In this document: in pieces, positions 55,501-59,159 of the stretch | Numbering within the stretch: position 1 is the first letter of the stretch | Layout of the letters: each line of letters opens with the position of its first letter | Source: Antedon mediterranea | Taxonomy: Eukaryota > Echinodermata > Crinoidea > Comatulida > Antedonidae | NCBI RefSeq assembly: GCF_964355755.1 | Contig: NC_092670.1 | Location: 33,653,795-33,717,794, forward strand | DNA length: 64,000 bases | Direction of reading: 5' to 3' | Notes under the pieces: model-generated | Databases searched by the model: none | Told to the model about the DNA's origin: nothing | The model's input: only the letters and a program-made list of their open reading frames with translations | Position numbers and translations under genes: made by a program

Positions 55501-57982
55501 TAGCAAACAAAGGATTGTAGACTATATTATTCCGCTGGTAATAAAACATACGTACGCGATATTTTGTGCGTTCAATGCGAACGTCAAGTCATTGATGAAG
55601 GTACTTATGGTACAGTCATACATTCTAATAACTGTAATCGACTAATGCAAATTAATTATTAATTTGTTTAAAAAAAATATGAAGCTGCTGCTATAAATAT
55701 ATTGAGCAAAACATTAACTTGCATTATTTTGAATTAAATGCTATATATATATATATATATAACCAATATTTTCAAATTTCATTTTCAATTATCCACTATA
55801 AACTGTACAAGTGTTGCTTAGACCACCCTTCAAAATAAAACGAAGAACATTTGCAGACAGAAGCAAAATTTGCTCTGCTACCGGATAACGTGTTTCAAAG
55901 TTCAGGATGTCGATAAATTACTATTTCACCTAATATTTACGGACGTGCGGAAATGAAGATAAATAGGGTACTACACGCGTCGGAAATACAAACTATACGT
56001 ACAATGATTTGGCCTTAAAATATGGAAAACCCAGACAAAACACAATAATCGATTGGCAATATGCCTAGGGAAACGATATGAATATATTTCATTTGTCGAT
56101 TTTATTTTACGCAAAGTTCATGTGTGAATGCTTGATCCATTAGAGGGTAATCTGATGGCGCTAGTAACACTAGGAGGGTGAAGTCTGGTAATGTGTAATG
56201 ATAATTTAACAAGCCAGAGATGAAATAAAATCACGAAAACATTTAGCTGATTGTTGTTGTGTTAGTCGGCGTCAGAAGTTTATCGACCGACATCACATAT
56301 CTATTTCTCATGTGTAGTAGAGCGTTTTTATTGAATAATTTTGTTCGTAAGTTCATTTTAAGTAAATTGAAAACCAATGGTTTATTCAAATTCAACACTG
56401 TAACTAATCCCTCACTATTCAATAATTATATTAATATACTATACTATTATATTGTTGAAAAATGGATTGCGTGATATGAAAATTGATTGACAGTAAAACG
56501 TAACAAAGATACGTTTTAGTCTGATTATTAGGTATCCATACAGTGATGAAGCTGAAGTATTTTGTAGCGTTCATTGTAAAGGTAGTTAAAATCGTTGCCA
56601 TTACTTTTTTTTTACCAATTTTAACAATTAACCTAACAACAAAACATTCAACAATGATAAAATGCCCTGCAACTCTGTAACTACTTTACGATTAAGCATA
56701 TCAAGGTCCGGGTCCCTCCACACCCCCAACCCTAAATTTTAAAAGAACCCTTTTTTTATTATTTTAATCTTTTTTTAATTATGTGACATATTTGTGTGTA
56801 TGTTTGGATACACAACGGCAAAAACGCAAGCAAACAGCAATACGATCGTAGCAGAAACACACGCGATGAAAAATAGGATAACATAACATGCTTCAATTCC
56901 CGATGAAGTAACTTCCGTTACGGTAATAAATTATGTACATTAATTATTATTATCAATTATTAATGATTTTAAAAAGTTAGAAAAAAAAATATGAAGCTGC
57001 TGCTATAAATATTGAGAAAAACGTTTAATTGCATTATTTTTAATTAAATGCTAAATAAGTAAAACAACAATTTAACTGTATATAAAATAATAAATATAAC
57101 TTTGAAATAATGATGGAAATTTTGCAGAAAGAAGACAATTTTTCTCAACTACCAGTATAAAACTGTTACTACAGGAATGTACGGACGTATACGGAAATGT
57201 AGATAAATAGGGTACTACAGTACACGGAAAAACCAAAATTATGATTGGGCCTTAAATTATGGAAAACCTCCGGCAAAACGCAATAATTATGAACAAATTG
57301 ACTAACCCTATGATTAGTGTTTGTAAGCCTCTTTTTGTACCTTTTATGATAAGGAGAGATACATTTCCCTGCTCTCATGACGCCGCACCACAAGCAACAA
57401 GTCAGAAAAAAAATTCATTTTGCGCATGCATTTACAAAAAAATACGTCGACCGCCGTTGTATATTGTGCTAGGTATAGTAGGTCTTTAGTGACTGCTGGT
57501 TAAATATTACGGTGCATTCTGAAAATTTACAAATATTCTCTTCCAGACTGGACTTATATAACGTTATATGAATATTGTATACGATGAAATGGGACGTAAA
57601 TTTTTATTTAGTGGCAGAAACAAAATTTAGTATGAAATTAAGGATGTTGCCCTGGTCACTAGAGCAACAACCCTGGGTCCGCCCCTGAGCTGAAATACAT
57701 GGAATTAAGTTTTATTTACTTACTTTTTGTTTACTAGATTTATGAAATTCAATCATAATTTAAAATCTAAACTTACAGCACCAGTGTATTTACAGGAATT
57801 CCAACTGGCCATTCATTGAGTCTACGGTTCGTACAATTCACTATTCGTGTTCTTTCTGTGCATTCACAAACTGCATTCACTTTAGTATCATTACTACATG
57901 CAACCTCAAAACATATAGATGATTCCACCAACAAACAAAACGATAAAAAAGTCAATAAATTATGAGACATCATCTTAAACAT
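15625..57982 (-). CDS. LRR, cysteine-rich, multi-pass membrane receptor; 15-exon hand-built model, about 1010 aa
   Basis: Predicted cell-surface receptor, no named family recognised. Exons high to low: 57982-57777, 50377-50306, 49826-49767, 49543-49475, 31377-31309, 31086-31015, 30726-30661, 29102-28968, 28730-28662, 28311-28237, 28110-28039, 27915-27856, 17899-17721, 17582-15879, 15749-15625. Every junction is GT-AG, and the summed length of 3033 nt is in frame with one terminal TAG. Residues 1-24 are a signal peptide, 29-50 the LRR N-terminal cysteines (C-x9-C-x-C-x8-C), about 64-341 the LRRs, about 355-600 a cysteine-rich ephrin-receptor-like stalk, about 600-970 seven or eight membrane helices, and 970-1010 an acidic tail. 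Start chosen at the ATG before the hydrophobic stretch; ATGs three and four codons on are alternatives. Introns hold many transposons, the longest being about 18 kb and 10 kb. Ligand and signalling partner are unknown. Confidence 0.82.
15879..17582 (-). CDS. Receptor exon 14: cysteine-rich stalk and multi-pass membrane domain
   Basis: A 1704-base exon, entry phase 1, exit phase 1. The N-terminal part has the ephrin-receptor-like pattern CQQCPIGSFSENAG...CQTCPSGTNT...CYC, then CMPCPEGVTC, RGYWWSW, and later CAKGYTGWLCAACSKGYY and CHKC. Clear hydrophobic segments start at about exon residues 200, 302, 341, 407, 486, 515 and 549, with a weaker one at 238. WFWESFELYNKALLALIS before the sixth segment stands out as a likely conserved motif. 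Several N-x-S/T sites lie outside the membrane. It shows no rhodopsin-family signature such as DRY or NPxxY, so I do not call it an LGR. Cysteine-rich plus multi-pass proteins occur in invertebrates and protists, mostly uncharacterised. Confidence 0.9.
17721..17899 (-). CDS. Receptor exon 13: linker and first cysteine-rich module
   Basis: Acceptor TTTACTAG, donor GTAATT. Entry is phase 2 and exit is phase 1, so the intron phase changes where the LRR block ends. It encodes an acidic linker (TEDTDINVDISEE), then MTCNSETRICSPCQKGTYK and CKKCPPG, an ephrin-receptor-like/GCC2-GCC3 half module completed by the next exon after a 138-bp intron. Extracellular stalk of the receptor. Confidence 0.85.
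17900..18490. other. Intron 12 sequence, AT-rich
   Basis: No gene. A palindrome-prone stretch at 18060-18200 is rich in ACGC/GCGT words, which may be an old transposon edge. Confidence 0.4.
18495..19222 (-). mobile_element. Second Penelope-like GIY-YIG fragment, fused to another repeat
   Basis: 18887-19222 encodes an uninterrupted GIY-YIG segment: IYLIYCNICGKQYVGET, RMRMTQHRSAI, then ELQLKTTKPFGLN and a stop. The frame is intact where the copy at 3970-4855 has an extra A. The 3' flank (18720-18886) also matches that copy. 5' to it the homology ends abruptly at about 19205, where a GTCGACACCACGAAGTGAC repeat begins. On the 3' side it runs into the dispersed repeat also seen at 9773-9935. RT is absent. 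Inserted in intron 12 in the same orientation as the receptor gene. Confidence 0.8.
19205..19640. repeat. Fold-back repeat cluster built on GTGTCACTTCGTG ends
   Basis: Copies of TAGTGTCACTTCGTG or its complement occur at about 19215, 19437, 19490, 19545, 19565 and 19620, in alternating orientation. The span 19437-19502 looks like a tiny 66-bp element with these words as inverted ends. A perfect palindrome occupies 19511-19609. Confidence 0.75.
19511..19609. repeat. Perfect palindrome, 47-bp arms, 5-nt centre
   Basis: 19511-19557 and 19563-19609 are exact reverse complements around CGCAG. Arm landmarks: AGAAATACGCGGTG at the outer end and CACGAAGTGACACTAA at the inner end. Perfect arms imply a young fold-back insertion or recent gene conversion. 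Confidence 0.9.
19660..20400. other. Intron 12 sequence without a recognised gene
   Basis: AT-rich. ATATGGACACTTTGGCATAATATCACTCC (in part) and CATCAAATTTTTTTGTC-like words around 20080-20150 look like transposon ends but could not be resolved. The frame at 19698-19913 is unsupported. Confidence 0.4.
20421..20534. repeat. Two adjacent perfect hairpins
   Basis: Hairpin 1: 20421-20446 with 20457-20482, 26-bp arms, 10-nt loop. Hairpin 2: 20481-20505 with 20510-20534, 25-bp arms, 4-nt loop. They share two bases at the junction. Arms are AT-rich but not simple repeats. Confidence 0.85.
20735..20960. repeat. Minisatellite, 34-bp unit (GTACACCAACAATGGTGTAA)
   Basis: About six copies of a unit built from CCAACAGCAACGTACACC and AACAATGGCGTAACCT. 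The same unit fills 25110-25815 on the other side of the gypsy element, suggesting that it lies in or next to that element's LTRs. Confidence 0.85.
20961..21395. repeat. Minisatellite, ~49-bp unit (CCAGTAGGCTGTACCCTCTGG)
   Basis: About nine copies containing CAGTAGGCTGTACCCTCTGG and CTCAACTATAACTCCAATAG. It directly abuts the 34-bp minisatellite and is partly related to it through TCCAATAGTAAC. Confidence 0.85.
21674..22600 (-). pseudogene. Gypsy RNase H end and integrase fragments
   Basis: HGNADGLSRKPC (near 22560-22595) is the standard end of RNase H in this group. The integrase N-terminal zinc region follows with YKKSYWQNWNLLEVRDDVLY and LPESMRSPVLEELHG (about 22170-22330). The D,D-E core is absent. 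At 21674-22165 the C-terminal domain resumes with KLQCKWHGTYLIIKKLSEVVYRI and HVDQMKPYEGEE, ending in a stop. The abrupt join marks a deletion of several hundred codons. Confidence 0.8.
22728..23620 (-). pseudogene. Gypsy protease and start of RT polyprotein
   Basis: The protease region begins near 23590 with LLVDAGASDTVLSS. The catalytic triplet reads D-A-G instead of the usual D-T/S-G. Downstream, 22728-23246 stays open through the protease-RT linker, ending in LLASFQDVSPVAELSYDQG, a typical entry to gypsy RT. A stop or frameshift separates it from GAKWFSTLDLALGYWQVEL near 22640-22710, the RT block around the first catalytic aspartate. Confidence 0.75.
23637..23957 (-). pseudogene. Gypsy nucleocapsid zinc-knuckle segment
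   Basis: Contains CYNCQQKGHLARQC, a perfect C-x2-C-x4-H-x4-C retroviral-type knuckle, flanked by arginine-rich sequence. This is the RNA-binding part of Gag. It stays in frame for 106 codons, then a proline/glutamine-rich linker leads toward the protease. Confidence 0.85.
23933..24850 (-). pseudogene. Gypsy gag (matrix/capsid region), frameshifted
   Basis: The N-terminal part (24524-24850) and capsid C-terminal part (23933-24337) are in different frames. The capsid segment has the Ty3-like run ELRLRRQKPNETLHELGQAI and LSNLAYPEF. The stretch between them is broken in all frames. The product would have formed the particle shell that packages element RNA. Confidence 0.75.
25095..25815. repeat. 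34-bp minisatellite array, interrupted by a SINE-like piece and (ATT)n
   Basis: About 15-17 copies of CAACAGCAACGTACACCAAC / AATGGCGTAACCTC. The interruption at 25225-25380 holds TGCGCCTTGAGCACTCTGG and TGTGCGCTATAAAAATCTTATTATT, a dispersed-repeat tail ending in an (ATT)n microsatellite (25325-25378). Several open frames here are repeats of one low-complexity peptide and are not genes. Confidence 0.85.
26070..26140 (+). tRNA. tRNA-like, anticodon ATC, unit 1
   Basis: Intact GCCCCAG/TTGGGGC acceptor, D-arm and anticodon stem; one T-stem mismatch (CCGAG against CTCAG). See the copy at 26800-26870 for the full structure. Confidence 0.5.
26436..26506 (+). tRNA. tRNA-like, anticodon ATC, unit 2
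   Basis: Same fold; one T-stem mismatch (CCAAG against CTCGG). Followed by CGACTTTTTC, a possible pol III termination run. Confidence 0.5.
26800..26870 (+). tRNA. tRNA-like, anticodon ATC, unit 3 (best-folding copy)
   Basis: Acceptor GCCCCAG pairs with TTGGGGC (one G-T at the inner end); D-stem GTC/GAC; anticodon stem TCTGC/GCAGG; loop ATATCAA; T-arm CCGAG-TTCGAGT-CTCGG perfect. A discriminator G follows. The body resembles tRNA-Glu (GGTCTAATGGTTAGGA), yet the anticodon reads ATC, which would decode GAT. A34 is not normal for Asp or Glu acceptors. It is flanked by T-runs. Likely a SINE/pol III repeat head, but the structure is good enough to be transcribed. Confidence 0.55.
26995..27620 (-). 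repeat. Two further tRNA-like units in inverted orientation
   Basis: Tail-to-tail with the plus-strand array; the turn is near 26990. tRNA-like parts are at 27085-27155 (minus, acceptor and anticodon-stem changes) and 27449-27520 (minus, one extra C in the acceptor). The plus/minus layout makes a large inverted repeat that could extrude or recombine. Confidence 0.85.
27621..27855. other. Intron 12, AT dinucleotide runs
   Basis: Short (AT)n runs at about 27627-27643 and 27754-27775, otherwise unique sequence leading to the donor at 27850-27855. Confidence 0.5.
27856..31377 (-). CDS. Receptor exons 5-12: LRR exon cluster
   Basis: Eight exons in 3.5 kb: 31309-31377 (LFGNSLQSIPARAFQG), 31015-31086 (LAENKIRFIDKDAF), 30661-30726 (FTNNQLTELPNIVNS), 28968-29102 (two repeats, LSWNNLTSLEDG and LHKNKIQHISKNIF), 28662-28730 (LMGNSITSIEEGAF), 28237-28311 (LYGNEIANITYQTL), 28039-28110 (LFDNKLDKIGENAL), 27856-27915 (LNCGGLQSLPNGIE). 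All junctions are phase 2. Repeat lengths vary between 20 and 25 residues. Short introns here contrast with the long ones either side. The last repeat is divergent and may cap the solenoid; no typical four-cysteine LRRCT cap was seen. Confidence 0.85.
28367..28427. repeat. Trinucleotide-like (TCA/TCG)n microsatellite in a receptor intron
   Basis: Run of CATCGTCATCATCATCATAATC type in the intron between the exons at 28237-28311 and 28662-28730. The acidic or methionine-rich peptides it can encode are not part of the gene model. Confidence 0.7.
29103..30660. other. Receptor intron with an internal repeated phrase and a 24-bp palindrome
   Basis: GACACTTAAGAATGACG-type phrases recur near 29250 and 29398. 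A perfect 24-bp palindrome is centred at 29839/29840. TAGGCCTAG-rich sequence lies at 30160-30240. No exon fitting the LRR phase pattern was found. Confidence 0.5.
31650..32395. mobile_element. Probable fold-back element in the long LRR intron
   Basis: 31785-31845 (TAAGGTAAAAAACTACATTTTATG) is repeated in reverse at 32310-32375 (TTACATAAAATGTAGTTTGTGACC), with TTCGACC/GGTCGAA words outside. The interior has no coding frame. Ends not defined to the base. Confidence 0.5.
32520..34800. mobile_element. Cluster of tRNA-Thr-like SINE copies with (AT)n tails, both orientations
   Basis: At least six copies. Each has a leader with GAATGTATCTGGTGGGTGAAA and TGATAATACCATACAT, a tRNA-like head, then GCCAATGAGCTATGCTCGACGCGATTATGAGATC and ATTTACAGTATGATTTATAT into long AT runs. 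Heads: minus 32712-32782, 33091-33161, 33652-33722, 34314-34384; plus 33237-33307, 33871-33941. Alternating orientation produces large inverted repeats. The recurring frame reading SRLQGEYHTT across the heads is a tRNA by-product. It sits in receptor intron 4. Confidence 0.85.
33237..33307 (+). tRNA. tRNA-Thr(TGT)-like head of a SINE (best copy)
   Basis: The acceptor GGCTCTG pairs with CAGAGAC apart from position 2. D-region TGGCCTAGTGGTATGATA. Anticodon stem CTCGC/GCGAG around loop CCTGTAA, anticodon TGT. T-arm GCAGGTTCGAATCCCGC. As one of many copies with a fixed downstream body, it is more likely a SINE promoter than a working tRNA gene. Confidence 0.5.
34801..35540. other. Receptor intron 4, AT-rich, no recognised gene
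   Basis: No exon or RNA feature found. It leads into the Penelope-like relic. Confidence 0.5.
35577..37520 (+). mobile_element. Penelope-like element relic with RT and GIY-YIG parts, split by a LINE
   Basis: The RT N-terminal motif NSHDVVSLFTNIPVEDSL is at 35700-35760. After the LINE insertion, RT resumes with LAAPIGCKPRLWKRYVDDIL (36620-36690; VDD catalytic motif), then DNQIPLLDSLI and KPTHTDQYLHF (36760-36870). Further on, VYEIPCTNC and YIGETSRCVGIRLKEHKKR (37240-37330) are a GIY-YIG domain, continuing brokenly to about 37470. Many stops and frameshifts. A different family from the 3.9-kb and 18.7-kb copies. Opposite strand to the receptor gene. Confidence 0.85.
35844..36591 (+). mobile_element. 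5'-truncated LINE 3' end inserted in the Penelope-like relic
   Basis: Encodes a C-terminal LINE segment (INKLQKRIARMITNSPMR, then YWNKLQSTLEQ), which is the post-RT region of Jockey/CR1-type elements. It is flanked by ATTTAGAAT at 35835-35843 and 36592-36600, a 9-bp target-site duplication. Removing the insert and one copy makes the surrounding Penelope reading frame continuous, confirming the nesting. The coding part ends near 36407, followed by a 3' UTR with AAATTGAATAAATG. Confidence 0.8.
37521..37916. other. AT-rich intron sequence
   Basis: No feature recognised beyond the decayed tail of the Penelope-like relic. Confidence 0.4.
37917..39050. repeat. CpG-rich dispersed repeat with GGTTATCCGC motifs at both ends
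   Basis: GTTATCCGCAGCGC occurs near 37945 and GGTTATCCGC CAAGT GCGGATAACC (a 10-bp-arm hairpin) at 39024-39048. The inner part (38480-38900) shares style and words with 7540-7940: ACGTGCTCGT, GCGCACGCGCGCG, then a decline to AT-rich sequence. Likely one non-autonomous transposon family. Unrelated to any protein. Confidence 0.55.
39051..40225. other. AT-rich receptor intron sequence
   Basis: No gene recognised. The frame 38958-39305 (minus) is compositional, starting in an A-rich tract. Confidence 0.5.
40230..40440. repeat. Rearranged fragment of the 365-bp tRNA-like unit
   Basis: Contains minus-oriented unit sequence (TTCAAACTCGATTGGATAGCG, TTTAACATTCTCGGCGTG, ACTAGTCCC, CGATACGCCCTC) joined to plus-oriented unit sequence (CATCTTTATCGTTTCAAATTAAT, TTTATCACCGG). 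The tRNA-like part is missing. It lies just inside the right duplication arm, mirroring the intact units just inside the left arm. Confidence 0.7.
40835..41500. repeat. Trinucleotide (AGT)n array
   Basis: Long AGT/GGT/AGC mixture, nearly pure between 41100 and 41400. Counterpart of 8225-8410 and 9955-10365 in the left arm. Serine- or leucine-rich open frames across it are artefacts. Confidence 0.9.
42083..45450. mobile_element. Fold-back DNA element 1, ~3.4 kb with ~400-bp inverted ends
   Basis: 42090-42485 and 45005-45445 are diverged reverse complements. Shared words: CCAGCTCGATATT, GTTATTCTTGAG, AAAAAAGTTAGGTGCCA, CCGCCATTTTGTATTTCAAAATGG, CATCCATGGTATCAT. The left arm of the big duplication has the uninterrupted site GCGCATCATGTAGGCGTC (6944-6965), so the insertion point and a TA-like target can be inferred. 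The interior has no coding frame; it includes (AATC)8 at 43481-43512 followed by TTTATATAGCGCCATTCC. Non-autonomous. Confidence 0.75.
43481..43560. repeat. (AATC)n microsatellite with dispersed-repeat tail
   Basis: Eight AATC units, then CGTTCGATTTATATAGCGCC and CTCATGGCGCTGTAAAAAA, a common short dispersed unit. It lies inside fold-back element 1. Confidence 0.75.
47109..47183 (+). tRNA. tRNA-Val-like sequence, degenerate
   Basis: GGCGTAGTGGTTATCACGTT matches the Val D-region, and the T-arm CCTGGTTCAAGCCCGGG pairs. The acceptor pairs poorly and the anticodon has become AAT. A T-run follows. Pseudo-tRNA. Confidence 0.45.
47393..47463 (+). tRNA. tRNA-Val(AAC)-like sequence
   Basis: Acceptor GGTTTCG/CGAAACC is perfect. 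Anticodon stem TCTGC/GCAGA, loop TTAACAC, anticodon AAC. D-region GTAGTGTAGTGGTTGTCAA. T-loop TTCGAGC with one stem mismatch and one D-stem mismatch. Followed by TATTTTT. Either a diverged tRNA-Val gene or a transposon-carried copy. Confidence 0.55.
49475..50377 (-). CDS. Receptor exons 2-4: three LRR exons in the right duplication arm
   Basis: Exon 2 is 50306-50377 (SDNNLKKIDTNALLELQDL), exon 3 is 49767-49826 (ANNSLTSLPKFPKTIAS), exon 4 is 49475-49543 (MNNMLTEVSTCFNDLPHL). Lengths are 72, 60 and 69 bases, all phase 2 to phase 2. Consensus LxLxxNxL repeats place the asparagine of the LRR ladder correctly. Exons 3 and 4 and their introns have inverted copies on the plus strand at 1800-1859 and 3106-3174. 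Each exon could be added or lost without a frameshift. Confidence 0.85.
50430..50547. repeat. Small inverted-end repeat with a tRNA-like T-arm
   Basis: GTGGAGTTGT at 50430 and ACAACTCCAC near 50537 are inverted ends. The interior contains GGGTTCAAGTCCC, like a T-arm, but no complete cloverleaf. It lies in receptor intron 1. Confidence 0.4.
50770..51480. other. Intron 1 sequence and probable LINE 5' untranslated region
   Basis: Sequence from about 51050 to 51480 has repeated AAACAAGATTC-GACTTTCCGATAA-type phrases (near 51140 and 51330), as expected in the 5' UTR of the LINE that follows. The exact LINE start is unknown. Confidence 0.4.
51486..52211 (+). CDS. LINE ORF1 protein with PHD finger and coiled coil (frameshifted end)
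   Basis: Open for 241 codons from ATG. Residues about 36-84 form a Cys4-His-Cys3 PHD finger (CGSCGGHF, CGLCKLWFHIDC, YCRSC). Residues 100-165 are charged and likely coiled-coil. Residues 160-240 resemble the RNA-binding part of LINE ORF1 proteins (LMLYRIDES, FFRVGKHRE). The frame stops early at an A7 run (52192-52198); the expected C-terminal sequence (RPIKERDEYNKLRDILRDRQ, VIRRGKI) continues in another frame to a TAA at 52373-52375. Probably a one-base loss, though slippage cannot be excluded. ORF1 proteins coat element RNA. Confidence 0.85.
   Translation: MASKSKDQGARPKPRSRNAGGTVDKTVVDIEGEDECGSCGGHFMSGGKSVLCGLCKLWFHIDCQKINEAKYKWLSKDDSSIFWYCRSCSVSVGNFMGLINNVNETQKTMIKTIEAIKSEVEINKEDIKKLSQSSSVVNNEEVKTIIENRLKDENERLKRKSNLMLYRIDESKSNYSDRRKNDDLSKLTGIFEDIDLEVEMRTFFRVGKHREDGCHPIKVVFKEECIKRDAFEIAIQKKCAV
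52421..54736 (+). CDS. LINE ORF2: endonuclease and reverse transcriptase
   Basis: 771 codons. The N-terminal endonuclease has YTNCDSLLNKKNEL, DIIALTE, VGDFNYRSINW and SDHMVL, the catalytic blocks of the exonuclease-endonuclease-phosphatase fold. The RT follows with SAGPDGFHPRVL, NYRPASLTSVIGKMMERI, FGFRQGRSCALQLL, YLDYKKAFDSVPHQ, SGIPQGSVVGPILF and FADDTKLY. No in-frame ATG precedes YTNCD; the frame opens after a TGA at 52409-52411. Translation may be by reinitiation, or the start has decayed. It ends at a TAA (54734-54736) where relatives have coding sequence. Confidence 0.9.
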   Translation: MFYTNCDSLLNKKNELLLRLSSEKVDIIALTEILPKKYFFELSIEEFHISGFQMFLPNEKLSSGRGVVIYVRNGMSATPVLFKDILFEESMFVEIKVKDRTFLIGCVYRSDAGSSVNNSALCSLFRKVASFSCSDFIIVGDFNYRSINWELGYVTGEDGKNSQNFFDTIIDLFLTQHVRDPTRYRIGEQANVLDLVLTSNEDSISEVLQAPPLGKSDHMVLQFKIPVNLIKEEVVEVRNYFHADYDRFRGFLDGVDWDTELLDKDGLHSHGSFDEILSRGMEQFVPKCKKHLSGNVKRPLWYTKEVDKSIKQKNKCWKQYIKAKRKGHDCASVKWNTFIRVRNDTVNLIRSSKSIFENKIANEVKVNEKSFWRYVNSQLNTRSGIPTLRNVEGKLVVDDQDKAESFNSFFSSVFCKENLSNVPNLDKKIEASLSDIEFNVEDIHKLLSNLVIDKSAGPDGFHPRVLIELKDQIAYPLSLIFTRLFIDHKVPLSWKEAIVIPIFKKGKKEDPANYRPASLTSVIGKMMERIIRDKLVMYLESNGLLCNEQFGFRQGRSCALQLLEVLESWTTNLDNHDSFDCVYLDYKKAFDSVPHQRLLVKLKGFGITGNLLGWFSNYLSNRTQRVSVNGQLSSQAPVLSGIPQGSVVGPILFSIFINDLPDVVESSIRLFADDTKLYRVVNNIDDADLFQRDIDSASHWSNVWQLPFNDTKCKVFHYGRDNPNFLYSMAGNLLHEVKQEKDLGVTFDPSLIFNLHVADICKRANKKLGMI
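54737..55285 (+). pseudogene. LINE ORF2 C-terminal part after one in-frame stop
   Basis: The same frame continues without other breaks after the TAA: FKFLNKDGFLKLYKSIVRPTLEYC, then RIRDTFSRRV-like and LWNALPTDVV sequence, ending in a natural TAA at 55283-55285. This is the conserved region after RT in CR1/Jockey elements. The stop is therefore a single nonsense change in an otherwise open protein. Confidence 0.85.
55630..57295. repeat. Direct duplication of ~400 bp, copies about 1.3 kb apart
   Basis: 55630-56060 and 56930-57295 share, in order, ATTAATTATTAATT, AAAATATGAAGCTGCTGCTATAAATAT, TTGCATTATTTT-AATTAAATGCTA, AGATAAATAGGGTACTAC and GGCCTTAAA-TATGGAAAACC. Diverged by substitutions and small indels. 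It lies in receptor intron 1 close to exon 1. Confidence 0.8.
57777..57982 (-). CDS. Receptor exon 1: signal peptide and LRR N-terminal cap
   Basis: ATG at 57982, then a hydrophobic core LLTFLSFCLLV and a likely cleavage after the cysteine near residue 24. Four cysteines at residues 29, 39, 41 and 50 have LRRNT spacing, followed by WPVGIPVNTLVL, the usual run-in to a first LRR. Donor GTAAGT lies at 57771-57776, leaving phase 2. The first base of the exon at 50377 completes a leucine codon, and the joined sequence reads as a normal first repeat (VLYLSDNNL). This supports direct splicing across the 7.4-kb first intron, which contains the LINE. Confidence 0.85.
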
Positions 57983-58111
57983 TTTTGCAGATAAATGCAA
58001 ATGTAGACTGCCTCTACGGCAGTTATAGATTGTGAGAAACTTTACAAAGGACAATGCTGTATTATATGACGCAATACAATTCAACCGTTTAAGGTTTTAT
58101 TTGTGTTTCTT

Positions 58112-58122
58112 TATATAAAAGT
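58112..58122 (-). promoter_or_regulatory. Candidate TATA box for the receptor gene
   Basis: TTTTATATAAAG on the minus strand, about 135 bases upstream of the chosen ATG. AT-rich context makes chance occurrence likely; no initiator was identified. Confidence 0.25.
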
Positions 58123-58697
58123 ATGTTTTGAAACAATTCATTCACCAATACGAACAATTTCCGGGTTCAATGCATTGGTTGTGTTCTAGTATTATTGGCT
58201 GCTCTTTCAATACAAATACAAACAGACGTTAAGACAACAACACAATGTGTGTAACCTCGTGATGTTTTGTCATCTTAACGATCCTAACCATTGATTGTGC
58301 CATTATATAATACAATGTAGGACTTGATTTTAGAAAATGAAATGCAAAATAAAAAGAAAGTAAAACAAAATTATTGGTTGGTTTCAAATTCATGGGTTGA
58401 TTAAATAAGGAAACATAAACAACAAAAGCAAAAGCATGCTATGATTTGTTTGTTTAGCAGAGATGTTAATATTTTAAAGGAATGGATTATGAATTCTGAT
58501 GACGATCAGTGCTGTCTAAAATAAACAATTAAAAAGAATATATAACTTATTTTAAAAACATGCTTTACCTAAGTATATTGTTTAAAGTGGTATTGTAACA
58601 AACTACCCATAACACAAACCATTGTAGTGTCGTACAGTTTATAAATGGGTTATTTAGTAAACACATCCTGGCAACGCCAGACTCATGTAGAATACGC

Positions 58698-59159
58698 ATG
58701 CGTGCAGGACACGCTGTTGTACCCAAAAGCAATGGTAAAACGCGAATGGTTGTGGACATGCGTGAGGCAAACAAAGCGATAGGACGCGAGAGGTACTTAA
58801 CGCCAACGCTAGATGATATAATTTGCAAGCTAACAGGCGCTACCGTGTTTAGCAAAATCGACATGAACAGCGGGTACCAACAACTACTTCTGCATCCTGA
58901 TTCACGCAACATAAGTACATTCTCTACGCACAAAGGACTGTATCGTTACAAGCGATTATTTTACGGTGTCAACGCTGCGCACGAGATCTTCAATGAAAAA
59001 GTAAAAAACATGCTGAGCGGAGTACAGAACCAACTCAACATAAGTGATGACATTATAATTTTTGGTAAAGACACTAAGGAACATGATGAAGCTTTAAATG
59101 CTGTATTTGAATGTTTGCGTGATTCTAATGTTACAGTAAACAAAGATAAATATTATTAA
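58698..59159 (+). pseudogene. Gypsy RT fragment
   Basis: RT blocks VVPKSNGKTRMVVDMREANKAI (in part), FSKIDMNSGYQQ, and catalytic NISDDIIIFGK, where ISDD replaces the usual YxDD. Ends in a TAA at the deletion junction; the next few residues of typical sequence (LLRGKNIIIP) are in a different frame. The apparent N-terminus is LTR sequence read by chance. Confidence 0.85.
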
